A DNA stretch of 64,000 nucleotides, taken from Bacillota bacterium. GTDB lineage: Bacteria > Bacillota > Clostridia > Lachnospirales > Lachnospiraceae. This document shows, piece after piece, positions 1 through 9,386 of the stretch. A model generated the notes under the pieces. That model saw nothing but the letters and a program-made list of their open reading frames with translations, was not told where the DNA came from and did no database searches. The position numbers and the translations under genes were made by a program. The first letter of the stretch is position 1. Every line of letters starts with the position of its first letter. The DNA lies in the NCBI GenBank assembly GCA_023439125.1, contig JAEXOU010000005.1:558001-622000 (forward strand), written 5' to 3'.

Positions 1-18
1 TAGTTCTCTTCCCATCTA

Positions 19-1308
19 CTATTTCAAACAGAAAATAGCATAATAAGGAATGTTCTTCACATGATTTGTAAATTCAAAATTTTTGGAAGAAACTCGAATT
101 GAATATGGTATCTCATGTGTTGATCTAAAAATACCAATGCTCTTTCCTCTGGAATTCTCATTGATTTTTGTTTCAATTGGAACAATTCCATCACTTGTTT
201 TTATTAAGAAATCTATCTTAGCCAAGGAATTCGACTCCCAGAAGTTTGGTGTATACCCTCTTGCAGTTAAGCTTTGCATCATATAATTCTCAATAATCGT
301 CTTTTGACGCAAGTTCTCTTCAACCAAAAGGAACTCTTCCTTCATTCCAACCAACGTATTTAGAATACCTACGTCTGGAAGAAACAACTTAAATTGTAGG
401 GTATCATTGTCGGCTTCATCTTCTGCCTTGTCATATGTATTTTTCGTACATTTATAAAGATAGGAATTGTCTACAAGGTAAGCAATTGCATCTTTATAGA
501 GTGCATAGGTAGCACCCTTTCGAATAAAACGATATTGGAACTTCTTGTTTTCTTTCATTAGTTGTGTCGTCATAACATCAAATACTTGAGATATCTTTAA
601 CGCATCGCTTTCATTCAATTGCTTCATCGCACGTTCAATCAGATTTCGATAAATATTCAGATGAACTTCACTAATGTTTTGATTTCCTTCCATTGTTATG
701 AAATCATTCACTGCAGCAGGCATTCCACCGACTTGAAGATAATCTTCGAAGGAGTTCAGCAACTCTTTGTGTACAATCTCAGGAACTTTACGACTCGTTT
801 GATAATGTCCTTTAATTACTTCGGTATACCATTCATTACCTTCTGCTATGAGATATTCATCAAACTCCATTGGGTACATTCTAAGCTCTGTAAATAAATC
901 TTCTTCATGCTCTACTGCTTCACTCGTTATCACGATAATTGGAACGTTACTGCCAGCACGAACCAAATCCCGTAGCATAATGACAGCCTCTGGACAACTA
1001 CCAATCTCATCAAAGATGAATAATAGGTTGCCAATATATTCGTTCGGAATATGAAAATGCAAACATAAAAGCTCTATAATATTGAAATCATGTTCAACCG
1101 ATATGCATTCTTTTTGTACAAGGGAGCGTATTGCTGCATTCGTTTCAAAATTCACATATAAATTACCCTCATAAAATGACTTGGCAAAATCAAGGGCCAA
1201 AAAGGTTTTACCTACGCCCTTGATTCCAGAGATCCATATTGGCTGATGATTCTCACTATCTTTCCACTCAATTAACTGGTTGATTGCATTTCGTTTCAAT
1301 TTAAGCAC
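19..1308 (-). CDS. AAA-family ATPase with C-terminal DUF4143-like domain
   Basis: About 429 residues. A P-loop GIKGVGKT lies at residues 28-35 and a Walker B stretch LLFIFDEIG near residue 98, as in the AAA_14/DUF4143 ATPases. The C-terminal third has an E...DFLI...PIETK arrangement that resembles the PD-(D/E)XK-like core often seen in this family; I infer that from pattern only. The biological role of the family is poorly defined. The first codon is GTG at 1308, but a GAGG placed 8 bases before a TTG at 1299 makes that a credible alternative start. The gene starts within the last codons of the upstream pseudouridine synthase, so the two are probably cotranscribed. Confidence 0.75.
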   Translation of the reverse strand: MLKLKRNAINQLIEWKDSENHQPIWISGIKGVGKTFLALDFAKSFYEGNLYVNFETNAAIRSLVQKECISVEHDFNIIELLCLHFHIPNEYIGNLLFIFDEIGSCPEAVIMLRDLVRAGSNVPIIVITSEAVEHEEDLFTELRMYPMEFDEYLIAEGNEWYTEVIKGHYQTSRKVPEIVHKELLNSFEDYLQVGGMPAAVNDFITMEGNQNISEVHLNIYRNLIERAMKQLNESDALKISQVFDVMTTQLMKENKKFQYRFIRKGATYALYKDAIAYLVDNSYLYKCTKNTYDKAEDEADNDTLQFKLFLPDVGILNTLVGMKEEFLLVEENLRQKTIIENYMMQSLTARGYTPNFWESNSLAKIDFLIKTSDGIVPIETKINENSRGKSIGIFRSTHEIPYSIRVSSKNFEFTNHVKNIPYYAIFCLK

Positions 1309-2222
1309 CTCAATTTATTCATAAGAGTTGTAAAGTATTCCGGCAATGGAGCCTCAAATTCAACATATTCCTTTGTTGTTGGATGAATAAAGCCAAGTAC
1401 TCTTGCATGAAGGGCTTGACCTTCTAACTTAAAATTATCCTTTGTATAACCATACACATCATCACCAAGTAAAGGATGATGTATACTAGCCATATGAACG
1501 CGAATCTGATGAGTCCGGCCTGTTTCAAGTGAGCACTCAATGTGTGCATATTTTGTACCAAAGTTTTCAAGAACTTTGTAATGTGTAACTGCACGCTTTC
1601 CATTCTTATGGTTAATTGACATTTTCTTTCGGTCGATTGGATGACGACCAAGTGGAGCATCGATTGTACCTTCAAACTCTTTAAATGCTTGATAACAGAT
1701 TGCATTATATTTTCTAGTAATCGAATGCACCTTTAACTGATCTGCAATGCATTGATGTGCATTGTCATTTTTACAAATAACTAAAACACCAGTAGTGTTC
1801 ATATCAATACGATGAACGATGCCAGGTCGTAGAACACCATTAATACCCGATAAACGATCCTTACAATGATAAAGTAAACCATTTACCAAAGTACCAGAAT
1901 AATGCCCTGCAGCAGGATGTACAACCATTCCTTTGCCTTTATTGACAATTATAATATCATCGTCTTCATACATAATATCAAGTGGAATATCTTCCGCTTC
2001 GATATTTAAGTCAACTGGTGTAGGAACCGTATAAGTGATACATTCACCCTTTGCTACTTTATAATTCGGTTTGATTGGTTTATCATTGACAAACACAAGA
2101 CCATCTTTTATTAGTTTCTGAAGATATGAACGAGATAAGTCCTCTTCAATCTCAGATAATACACTATCAATACGTAATCCAGCGTATTCCTCTTCTACTA
2201 CGTATTTTTCTATTCTATCCAA
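1296..2222 (-). CDS. RluD/RluA-family 23S rRNA pseudouridine synthase
   Basis: 308 residues, normal for the family. An N-terminal S4 RNA-binding domain (about residues 12-70) is followed by the catalytic domain with the signature GIVHRID, the aspartate at about residue 140 being the expected catalytic residue. Such enzymes isomerise uridines in large-subunit rRNA. The start is a TTG at 2222 with GAGG seven bases upstream. It follows lspA by 18 bases, an adjacency (lspA-rluD) common in Firmicutes. Which uridines it modifies cannot be told from sequence alone. Confidence 0.93.
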   Translation of the reverse strand: MDRIEKYVVEEEYAGLRIDSVLSEIEEDLSRSYLQKLIKDGLVFVNDKPIKPNYKVAKGECITYTVPTPVDLNIEAEDIPLDIMYEDDDIIIVNKGKGMVVHPAAGHYSGTLVNGLLYHCKDRLSGINGVLRPGIVHRIDMNTTGVLVICKNDNAHQCIADQLKVHSITRKYNAICYQAFKEFEGTIDAPLGRHPIDRKKMSINHKNGKRAVTHYKVLENFGTKYAHIECSLETGRTHQIRVHMASIHHPLLGDDVYGYTKDNFKLEGQALHARVLGFIHPTTKEYVEFEAPLPEYFTTLMNKLRCLN

Positions 2223-2240
2223 CCTATATCCTCATTTCAC

Positions 2241-2735
2241 TTATTTGTTTTTTCTTTTAAAGAATTCAAAATCATTCTCTTTGTATTTAAACAAAATCAA
2301 TGCTGCAAATACAATCATACCACAAACAATATACATATCAGCAACATTAAAGACTGGAAAATCGATTAATTCAAAATAAATAAAGTCGATTACATATCCA
2401 TGTATGACACGATCGATTAGATTGTTCCCTATCGCACCAGCACCAACAACAACGCATAAAACCCGTAGTGGTGTATAATATGTCGTGTTAGGGAGTTTAA
2501 AGAAACAATAGACTAAGAAAATTGTCATTAGAACTGCCAAGCCAATTAGAAATAAGGCTCTTCCGCTAAACATTCCCCATGCAGCTCCATTATTTTCGTG
2601 ATATACCAAACGAAGTACTTTTGAGATAATTGTCTTTGAGTCACCATTCTCAAAAGCTGCTTTAGCCCAGTATTTTGTAACCTGGTCAATACCTAGTAAA
2701 AGTATCAACAAAAGTAAGTACTTTATTCTTTTCAT
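2241..2735 (-). CDS. lspA: Lipoprotein signal peptidase (signal peptidase II)
   Basis: Membrane aspartyl protease that cleaves prolipoprotein signal peptides before the lipidated cysteine. Four hydrophobic segments are visible. The two family motifs with catalytic aspartates are present: NNLIDR...VIDFI and FNVADMYI. The frame is open back to a GTG at 2762, but the ATG at 2735 (MKRIKYLLL) directly precedes the first membrane segment and has AGGA upstream, so I take that as the start; this removes an overlap with the end of aroB. At least four lipoproteins in this window would be substrates. Confidence 0.95.
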   Translation of the reverse strand: MKRIKYLLLLILLLGIDQVTKYWAKAAFENGDSKTIISKVLRLVYHENNGAAWGMFSGRALFLIGLAVLMTIFLVYCFFKLPNTTYYTPLRVLCVVVGAGAIGNNLIDRVIHGYVIDFIYFELIDFPVFNVADMYIVCGMIVFAALILFKYKENDFEFFKRKNK

Positions 2736-2745
2736 AAGATAATTC

Positions 2746-3849
2746 CTATCCTTCCACTCCACTTAAATAATTGATTGCCATCTTAATTTCTTCTTTGGTA
2801 ACTGTTGTATCAACAATTGCAGAACCAACTCGTTGTAATAAGATAAATTTGATTGTATCTGCATCAACTTTCTTATCCTTTTGCATAACAGATAAGATAT
2901 CATTCGCTGATAATCCATGAATCGAAGTTGGAAGATTAAAATTTGTTATTGTTTGTTTAATATCAAAAAATTCTTCTTCACTAATTAGATTACGCTTCAT
3001 AGAGATATAAGAAGCACCAACCATGCCGATTGCAACACATTCCCCATGCAGAAGTTTAAAATCCATCAACTTCTCAACGGCATGTCCAATACTATGTCCA
3101 AAATTAAGTAGTGCACGTTCTCCTTGTTCTTTCGGATCACGTTCCACAACTTCTCGCTTAATCTCACAGCTACGTTGTACTAAAGGTAAAACTACTGCTC
3201 TATCTTGTTGTTTGATTGCCTCGTAGTTTTCTTTCATCCAATTATAGTACAAATCATCTTTAATCAAACCATGTTTAATAATCTCACCCATACCAGATAA
3301 ATATTCTTTTTCCTTTAAAGTTTTTAATGAAGTGAGATTCATATAGACACCAGTAGGCATATAAAATGCTCCTACCATATTTTTATAGGCAGAAAAATCA
3401 ACTCCTGTTTTTCCACCAATACTAGAATCCACCATTGCTAAAAGAGAAGTTGGAACCTGAAAGAAACGAATGCCCCGAAGATAAGTTGCTGCTGTAAATC
3501 CAGTTAAATCGCCAACAACACCACCACCTAAAGCAACAAGCACATCATTACGATCAAACGAATGATGAATTAGATATTCATACAGAGCTTGAACAGTTGA
3601 TAAATTTTTATTTTCTTCTCCAGCAGTAAAGGTATATACAAATACAGATTTAGCAACCTTTTTCAGCACTTTTTCTAAAGCTGTCGCATGAAGTGGCCCA
3701 ACATTAGAGTCTGTGACAATCGCAACCTTTCGATTAAGTAAGTTAAATTGTGAAATCTCTGACTCGATAAAATCTACATCTTGTCCTAATATGATATCAT
3801 AACATGGTGCGTTGTTATAACAAACTGGTATACGTACCGTATCTAGCAT
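2746..3849 (-). CDS. aroB: 3-dehydroquinate synthase
   Basis: Second step of the shikimate pathway, converting DAHP to 3-dehydroquinate with NAD and a divalent metal. Sequence shows the NAD-binding GGGVVGDLTGF region, the DSSIGGKTGVD motif and metal-ligand histidines in MGEIIKHG, LLNFGHSIGHAVE and KLLHGECVAIG. The frame is open to a TTG at 3867, but GGAG lies nine bases before the ATG at 3849, which I prefer. Length of about 367 residues is typical. It is placed between divIVA and lspA without other aromatic pathway genes nearby. Confidence 0.95.
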   Translation of the reverse strand: MLDTVRIPVCYNNAPCYDIILGQDVDFIESEISQFNLLNRKVAIVTDSNVGPLHATALEKVLKKVAKSVFVYTFTAGEENKNLSTVQALYEYLIHHSFDRNDVLVALGGGVVGDLTGFTAATYLRGIRFFQVPTSLLAMVDSSIGGKTGVDFSAYKNMVGAFYMPTGVYMNLTSLKTLKEKEYLSGMGEIIKHGLIKDDLYYNWMKENYEAIKQQDRAVVLPLVQRSCEIKREVVERDPKEQGERALLNFGHSIGHAVEKLMDFKLLHGECVAIGMVGASYISMKRNLISEEEFFDIKQTITNFNLPTSIHGLSANDILSVMQKDKKVDADTIKFILLQRVGSAIVDTTVTKEEIKMAINYLSGVEG

Positions 3850-3917
3850 ATATCTAATCTCCTTCAAGTTCTAAGTTTAACCTTTCATTGATATGCATCA
3901 TACCAATCAAAGTAAAA

Positions 3918-4733
3918 CTAGTCTTCCTCATCCTCTATACTAAAGAAAGAAAATTCACCTTTATTCTTATCGTGCTTCTTATGTTTCTTAGAAGTCTTTT
4001 CTATATCATTGGCTTTTAAATCTTTGTGATTAACATTCTTTTTTGTATCCTTTTGATAGCTATCCATAAAGGAGTCATCAAACTCTACTTGAAAATCTTC
4101 TTCCTCCATTGTGCTTGTTTCTTTCGTTACAGCAGCTTCCTGTGAAAAAGACATCTCGGTATCCGTAGTCATCTCTGCTTGCATGTTAAAGTTTTGAACT
4201 TGTTGACCTCGTTGATCAAATTGTTCTGAAGTTTTAGCATCCTTTGCATCCTGGGAAGGAATAAAAGATTCTAATCTAGTAATATTTAGATTGAATGGTT
4301 CGCTCTCAATCAATTCGATCTGAGCTTCTGCTAGTTTCTTAAACTGAAGCTTATACTTTTCATACTGCTGAACTAATTGTATTGTTTGATTGTGGATATG
4401 TTCTAACTCATTTTTTGCGTCAGCAACAATGAGCTGAGAACGTGTACGTGCTTCACGTTCAATACTTCTTGCTTTATCTTCTGCAGCAGATTTTGTATCT
4501 TCCGCTGTCTTCTCTGCTAATACAAGAGCTTTTTGCAATGTCTTTTCAATCGTTTTGTAATATTGAATTCCTTCTGTCAGTACAGCAACTTTATCGTTTA
4601 GTTCCATGTTTTCACGATAAATCGTTTCATAACTCTTTAAAACTTCTCGAAAAAATCCATCTACATCCTTCTTATCATAACCTAAACCACCAGATTTAAA
4701 TGTTTTGCTTTGAATCTCAATTGGTGTAATCAT
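3918..4733 (-). CDS. divIVA: DivIVA-domain septum/pole protein
   Basis: Begins with the DivIVA lipid-binding pattern MITPIEIQSKTF then GYDKKDVDGFF, followed by a long coiled coil to about residue 150 and an acidic/basic low-complexity C-terminal region ending DEED. DivIVA proteins bind negatively curved membrane at septa and poles and recruit division or sporulation factors. It ends the ylm cluster (yggS-sepF-yggT-ylmH-divIVA), the usual Firmicute position. RBS AGGAGG precedes the ATG at 4733. The C-terminal extension (about residues 160-271) is longer than in B. subtilis and likely lineage-specific. Confidence 0.9.
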   Translation of the reverse strand: MITPIEIQSKTFKSGGLGYDKKDVDGFFREVLKSYETIYRENMELNDKVAVLTEGIQYYKTIEKTLQKALVLAEKTAEDTKSAAEDKARSIEREARTRSQLIVADAKNELEHIHNQTIQLVQQYEKYKLQFKKLAEAQIELIESEPFNLNITRLESFIPSQDAKDAKTSEQFDQRGQQVQNFNMQAEMTTDTEMSFSQEAAVTKETSTMEEEDFQVEFDDSFMDSYQKDTKKNVNHKDLKANDIEKTSKKHKKHDKNKGEFSFFSIEDEED

Positions 4734-4747
4734 AATCTATCTTCCTC

Positions 4748-5542
4748 CTAAGCATATAATAATAAATTAGCATAGATACGTCCCTTTTTGGTTGTATTTC
4801 CTTGACTAACAAAGCGAAATTTACCAAATCCTCGAACAGATACAACATCTCCCTCTTTTAACACGTAGCTATTCGAAGTAACGAGTCTTGCATTAACAAA
4901 AACCTTCTCTCCCTCAATTAAACTAACAATACTACTTCTTGATGAATGAAATGCTAAAGCAATCATAGCATCTAAACGAAAGGAAGATACACTACCTGTA
5001 AGTTCTTTATAATTCACTTTTGTATCGCTTGGTTTCTCTTTTGCAATTTCAACAATCACACTAGTATGTCGAATACGTTCGAGTTGACTCTGAATATATT
5101 CGCTAATCGTTGTATCACAATAACAATAAGCATTCTTGCCTACAACTTGAATGTCTCCAATCTTGTTTCTCGTAGTACCAACATTCATAATGGAACCTAG
5201 ATAATCACGATGATCCAATTGAGTAGCAAACTTTTCATTCGTAGGTTTTATGTGTAAACATGCAATTGGAAATTCTTCTTCCCTTGCTTCTTTCGTGCCT
5301 GTAATATCTTTTATTGGTAAATTTAAATCACCATGAAAGCATACGATGATACGCTCTGCCTCCTCATACCCACCAAACATGGAATATGGAATAGGAGGTA
5401 GCTCTTTTACCATACTATGAAATATACTGATTTCATTGAGATTCAAGAAATCAGTATATGTTCGAATTCCCTTATGATAAGCTTTCTTTGCCAGCTCTAT
5501 AATACGTCTGGAAAGTATTGTTTCAGCTTTTTCTAACTTCAT
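4748..5542 (-). CDS. ylmH: YlmH-type S4-domain RNA-binding protein
   Basis: 264 residues: an N-terminal YlmH-specific region, a central part with HRDYLGSIMNVG, and a C-terminal S4 domain (about residues 185-255, FRLDAMIALAFHSSRSSIVSLI). Related proteins bind RNA and have been linked to ribosome quality control in Bacillus; that role is family knowledge, not visible here. It lies 14 bases before divIVA in the conserved ylm order and close to the division genes. Confidence 0.92.
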   Translation of the reverse strand: MKLEKAETILSRRIIELAKKAYHKGIRTYTDFLNLNEISIFHSMVKELPPIPYSMFGGYEEAERIIVCFHGDLNLPIKDITGTKEAREEEFPIACLHIKPTNEKFATQLDHRDYLGSIMNVGTTRNKIGDIQVVGKNAYCYCDTTISEYIQSQLERIRHTSVIVEIAKEKPSDTKVNYKELTGSVSSFRLDAMIALAFHSSRSSIVSLIEGEKVFVNARLVTSNSYVLKEGDVVSVRGFGKFRFVSQGNTTKKGRIYANLLLYA

Positions 5543-5661
5543 TTCTTTGTCCTTATCTATAAGTTATTTCTGTTACCTTGCTGATATATGCCTACCCATG
5601 TATTTATTTTTTTCATGTACAAGTTACATTGATGCAGATTACTTATATACTTTCTCGGCAC

Positions 5662-5907
5662 TTATATTACTTGCTCAATATAAGATAAGAGTAAAACTGC
5701 AACAATTGGCGAGAGATCAGATATCGGGGTATGAAAAACAGAGTGTTTCATTAATATCTGAATTGGTAACAAGATTGGTTCTAGAAGAATTGTTAATATC
5801 TTCTTCAAAGATCTAACATGAATCATACCCATAAAAATATAGAGCAGTAAGAGTACCTCTAAAATCATTATGAATATGGAAAGTGATCTTAAAACAATCA
5901 TTATCAT
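5662..5907 (-). CDS. YggT/YlmG-family small membrane protein
   Basis: 81 residues with two hydrophobic segments and the family pattern around EPILLPIQ, as in YggT/YlmG proteins that are encoded next to sepF. Precise function unknown; family members are implicated in membrane or division organisation. It begins one base after the end of sepF and is followed by about 120 bases before ylmH. The start is ATGATAATG, with the first or second ATG both possible. Confidence 0.85.
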   Translation of the reverse strand: MIMIVLRSLSIFIMILEVLLLLYIFMGMIHVRSLKKILTILLEPILLPIQILMKHSVFHTPISDLSPIVAVLLLSYIEQVI

Positions 5908-5908
5908 A

Positions 5909-6526
5909 TTAAAATTCCTTATTCAAAGTTGGGACTTCAAATCCGTTTTGGCGAATTAAATCAAGATAATCTCCTGAAACATCTACACTATCTGGAGAGA
6001 TAATAAAGATGTAGCTTGAGATCTGATGTAATTTACCATTCAACGAATATACAGCACCTGAAACAAAATCCATAACACGCTGTGCAATATCAACATCAAA
6101 TCCTTCAAGATTGATCACAGCTGCTCGGCCAGACAAGAGCATATCACATATGTCTTGAGAATCTTCAAAGCTTGTAGGTTTCATTATGCAAACTTCTAAT
6201 CCTCTAACTGTATTACGAATTGGTACAACCCTACTAACAGGTGGCGTTGGTTTCTCAACTTTTTGCTTTCTAATGTCATTTAGATTTGTAGTACTACTAT
6301 TCATAGAACTAGAATTCGATGCTGTCCCGGCAGAGAAAGTATAATCATCCGAAGGTACATTTCTTGAAGTAGAAAAAGATTTCTTTTCTTGTCTCTTTTG
6401 CTCAAGCTTTTCAGCTCTTTTTCTTTCTTTTGTTTCTTCTTCTTGTACATAATCTTCATAATCATCATTATCATCATCTTCGGTTAACTTCATTGAATCT
6501 AAAAAGTTTTTAATTAAATTTGCCAT
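5909..6526 (-). CDS. sepF: Cell division protein SepF
   Basis: 205 residues. The N-terminus MANLIKNFLDSMKL is the amphipathic membrane-targeting helix; a charged, serine-rich linker (about 20-100) leads to the C-terminal SepF core (DUF552), with VCIMKPTSFEDSQDICDMLLSG and the RVMDFVSGAVYSLNG stretch. SepF anchors and bundles FtsZ at the septal membrane and is the early Z-ring anchor in many Firmicutes. Encoded between yggS and yggT as usual. Confidence 0.95.
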   Translation of the reverse strand: MANLIKNFLDSMKLTEDDDNDDYEDYVQEEETKERKRAEKLEQKRQEKKSFSTSRNVPSDDYTFSAGTASNSSSMNSSTTNLNDIRKQKVEKPTPPVSRVVPIRNTVRGLEVCIMKPTSFEDSQDICDMLLSGRAAVINLEGFDVDIAQRVMDFVSGAVYSLNGKLHQISSYIFIISPDSVDVSGDYLDLIRQNGFEVPTLNKEF

Positions 6527-6579
6527 AGCACAATCTCCTATCTATCCTTTATTCATGACAAGTAAGTCAGTTACCTGGC

Positions 6580-7278
6580 TTATTCTTGTGTATTGTAATT
6601 GCGCTCACCAAAAATTCCAGTCCCTACACGTATCATTGTTGCGCCTTCTTCTATTGCTATTTCATAATCGCCTGTCATACCCATAGACAAGACATCCATA
6701 CTTACATTATCAATGTTTTTCGCATTGATGTCAACACATAATTGGCGCATTTTTTTAAAATAGGAACGATTTTCCTCAGCATTTTCTGTATATGGAGCAA
6801 CTGTCATAAGTCCTTTGACACGAATCGAACTTAGCTTTGAAATATCCTCTACTAAATTCGTAACATCTTGTGTCTTTAATCCAAATTTCGTATCCTCTTG
6901 GGCTACATTTACTTCAACTAAAATATTGACAATCACATTTTTCTTCTTTGCTTCTAAATCAATTTGTTCTGCCAAACGATAGGAATCAACGGAATGTATT
7001 AATTCCACTTTATCCACAATGTATTTTACTTTATTACGTTGAAGATGACCAATCATATGCCATTTGATATCTTTTGGCATAATCTCATATTTATCGCATA
7101 ATTCTTGTACTTTATTTTCACCGAAATTACGTTCTCCAGCATCATAAGCTTCCTGTAATATTTCAACTGGTTTTGTCTTACTAACATCAATCAACGTAAT
7201 CTCATCTGCTACTCTACCACAACGATTACATGCTTCTTGTATCTTTTTTCTAACTTCTTTTATATTTTCTTGAATCAT
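6580..7278 (-). CDS. yggS: YggS-family PLP homeostasis protein
   Basis: About 232 residues, a single alanine-racemase-like TIM barrel. Key features are LIDVSKTKPVE, whose lysine binds PLP, FGENKVQEL, WHMIGHLQRNKVK and the C-terminal LSMGMTGDYEIAIEEGATMIRVG phosphate-binding part. These proteins bind PLP and influence vitamin B6 and amino-acid homeostasis without a known catalytic activity. A TTG at 7281 precedes the ATG at 7278; GGAGG spacing favours the ATG. First conserved gene of the ylm cluster (ylmE equivalent). Confidence 0.95.
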   Translation of the reverse strand: MIQENIKEVRKKIQEACNRCGRVADEITLIDVSKTKPVEILQEAYDAGERNFGENKVQELCDKYEIMPKDIKWHMIGHLQRNKVKYIVDKVELIHSVDSYRLAEQIDLEAKKKNVIVNILVEVNVAQEDTKFGLKTQDVTNLVEDISKLSSIRVKGLMTVAPYTENAEENRSYFKKMRQLCVDINAKNIDNVSMDVLSMGMTGDYEIAIEEGATMIRVGTGIFGERNYNTQE

Positions 7279-7342
7279 CAAATCCTCCTACTGCCTTGGA
7301 ATATTATGCAATTTATCATTCTCTTGTTAATTCATAAATGAA

Positions 7343-8731
7343 TTAGTAAATAACAGCATCTTCGATAACAAGCTCAGCATTTAATGCAATATGATCATAT
7401 TTCGACAATCCTTGGGATGTTCCTTTCTTAACTATGACATATTCCGAACTTTCGGATACTCTTTCAATTCTTCGAAAAACTGCATAGCCTTTATTAACGT
7501 TATAAACACCCTCTAATTTACCAACCATACTGATAGGAAAACGATCACCTGTATCTATATTTCTAATATAATTATTGAATTCGAACGTATCCTTGCCTAC
7601 ATAAGAATACTCCTCATCCTGATAATACACTTCACAAGAAGTAAAGGTTGGAACTACCTCACTTAATTTTTCATCAAAAACTTCAAGCATAACTCCTTGT
7701 TCGTTGGTATTACCACCTTTGACTAAATAACTATTTGGAATTAGATAAAATTCTTTTTCACAGATTGCTGTCTTTGGAATCTTAAGACCAGTATCACCCA
7801 GATTATTAATCTCAAGTTCGACAAAACGTTCCTTACAATATCTTTCAACAAAACGGTCCATCTTAATGCTTAGATACCATTGATTTTGGTCTTGATAAAG
7901 ACTAATTGGGGATGTTACTGTAACTTGATCTAATTGAAAAGTAAAGGAAATCTGTTTTTTATCTTTTAACTGTTCCGCTAACGTTTCATCAATTGGAGCA
8001 ATAATTGTCCAATGACTATCTGTAATTAACTTATATACTGGTTGACCAGCTTCAAGAATATTGGATTCTCTCAAGTTCTTACGTACATAATTCGTCTGAT
8101 CAAAAATAGAAGATGTTATACCGGATTCTTGTAATCCACTATAATTATCTGAGTAATATGAGATGATACCCGTATCATCACTCTTAACAACCTCAAACGA
8201 TGTAGAAACACCTGTTTCATTGATGATCGACTCCATATTTGTAAGCAGATTATCATCGATTACTTCTTGGATTTTTGAAGAAAGATCATCCTTAAAGTCA
8301 TAAATATAGGAAAAACTTTTATCGGGCATCTGCTTCTTATAACTAATTATTGTATTCTTAACATCGTTAATATCATCTTCTGACATAACAACATTCATAC
8401 TATAATCAGAAAGTTTTTCGTAAATACTTTTATTTTCATCAAGAGAGTATACCGTAGAATTCTTTGCAATCTTAGCTCCATCACGAAAATAATAGTTTAC
8501 ATATCCAGAACGATCCGCTAACACTTCTTTTTCTTCGCGTGTAATGATTCCTGTTACTACATTATCTTGTGCTAAACCTTGCTCTGTCACCTCATAAATA
8601 GAAACTTTTGGTTTCGTTATGTAAAAATATACATTAAGGCCTGTATAAATTAAGATAATAACAAAAATAATTACACCAATATTTATATTAACACGTTTCG
8701 GTACACGCTGAACCTTTTTATTTTGCTGCAT
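7343..8731 (-). CDS. HlyD-like membrane-anchored adaptor protein
   Basis: 462 residues. One N-terminal membrane helix (about 17-38) is followed by an extracytoplasmic region beginning YEVTEQGLAQDNVVTGIITREE and DRSGYVNYYFRDGAKIAKNSTVYSLDE, a biotinyl/lipoyl-like hairpin as in HlyD adaptor proteins. No exporter ATPase or permease is adjacent; instead it heads the ylm cluster. In Gram-positives such proteins are often annotated as efflux adaptors, but the linkage to sepF/divIVA suggests a cell-envelope role (inference). A TTTAAA-17-TATAAT promoter lies upstream at 8810-8838. Confidence 0.75.
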   Translation of the reverse strand: MQQNKKVQRVPKRVNINIGVIIFVIILIYTGLNVYFYITKPKVSIYEVTEQGLAQDNVVTGIITREEKEVLADRSGYVNYYFRDGAKIAKNSTVYSLDENKSIYEKLSDYSMNVVMSEDDINDVKNTIISYKKQMPDKSFSYIYDFKDDLSSKIQEVIDDNLLTNMESIINETGVSTSFEVVKSDDTGIISYYSDNYSGLQESGITSSIFDQTNYVRKNLRESNILEAGQPVYKLITDSHWTIIAPIDETLAEQLKDKKQISFTFQLDQVTVTSPISLYQDQNQWYLSIKMDRFVERYCKERFVELEINNLGDTGLKIPKTAICEKEFYLIPNSYLVKGGNTNEQGVMLEVFDEKLSEVVPTFTSCEVYYQDEEYSYVGKDTFEFNNYIRNIDTGDRFPISMVGKLEGVYNVNKGYAVFRRIERVSESSEYVIVKKGTSQGLSKYDHIALNAELVIEDAVIY

Positions 8732-8809
8732 ATTAACCCTTTCTATACTCCAGATTATATTTCAGTTATAAGTACAAGTACTACCAATAACTCGCTCATA
8801 TCCTATTCT

Positions 8810-8838
8810 ATTATACTAACTTTTTATTGATTTTTAAA
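8810..8838 (-). promoter_or_regulatory. Predicted sigma-A promoter of the HlyD-like/ylm operon
   Basis: Read on the minus strand: -35 TTTAAA (8833-8838), 17-base spacer, -10 TATAAT (8810-8815). It sits about 80 bases before the ATG at 8731. Match to consensus is good at -10 and moderate at -35. Confidence 0.5.
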
Positions 8839-8936
8839 TAGTATTTTTAAAATTAAGTACTTTTGATGCGTGAATCTGTATAGAAAATAAATTATGGTGC
8901 AAACTACCATTACCGAATAAATTAGGAGGTTAATTT

Positions 8937-9140
8937 ATGAAAGCAATTAATTGTATCGCATTAACACTTGTTGCTGTTGGAGCAATCAATTGGGGTTTGG
9001 TTGGTTTCTTTAAATTTGATTTGGTGAAGTACTTATTTGGAGAAATGACTGTTGTGTCAAGAATTATATATGACTTAATCGGTATTGCAGGACTTTACTC
9101 CCTTACCTTCTTCAACAGAGTTACACGAGATATCGACTAA
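8937..9140 (+). CDS. DUF378-family small membrane protein
   Basis: 67 residues with two membrane segments: MKAINCIALTLVAVGAINWG at the N-terminus and ISRIIYDLIGIAGLYSL in the second half. The INWGLVG and YDLIGIAGLY patterns are those of DUF378 (YuzA-like) proteins. Function is unknown. A strong RBS AGGAGG lies nine bases upstream, and an intrinsic terminator follows, so it is probably a single-gene unit. Confidence 0.88.
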   Translation: MKAINCIALTLVAVGAINWGLVGFFKFDLVKYLFGEMTVVSRIIYDLIGIAGLYSLTFFNRVTRDID

Positions 9141-9168
9141 GATAGAACGATGAATATGTAAAAAGCTG

Positions 9169-9202
9169 GGGGTTTGTAAATTTGATCAACCCCTTCTTTT
9201 TT
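9169..9202 (+). terminator. Intrinsic terminator after the DUF378 gene
   Basis: Stem GGGGTT (9169-9174) with AACCCC (9188-9193), followed by TTC and a run of seven or more T. Short stem but well placed, 28 bases after the stop codon. Confidence 0.55.
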
Positions 9203-9319
9203 TGCATTTATAATGGTAAATCAAAGGTTCATAATTCAAGCCTAAAAAATCGCAATTATCACAAACAAAATGACAACATTTGAATAGCAAGAATTCTAAT
9301 ATATTGGTAAGATTAAATT

Positions 9320-9354
9320 GCTAGTATAATTAATTTTATGTTATACTATCTAGC
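9320..9354 (+). promoter_or_regulatory. Possible promoter/operator dyad before GH43 gene
   Basis: A TTGCTA hexamer near 9319 and TATACT near 9342 are 18 bases apart and could be a promoter for the glycosidase. They are embedded in an imperfect dyad: GCTAGTATAA (9320-9329) against TTATACTATCTAGC (9341-9354). A repressor could bind there. No other support. Confidence 0.35.
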
Positions 9355-9386
9355 ATTTACAAAATATATCAGAAAAGGAAAAGTAC

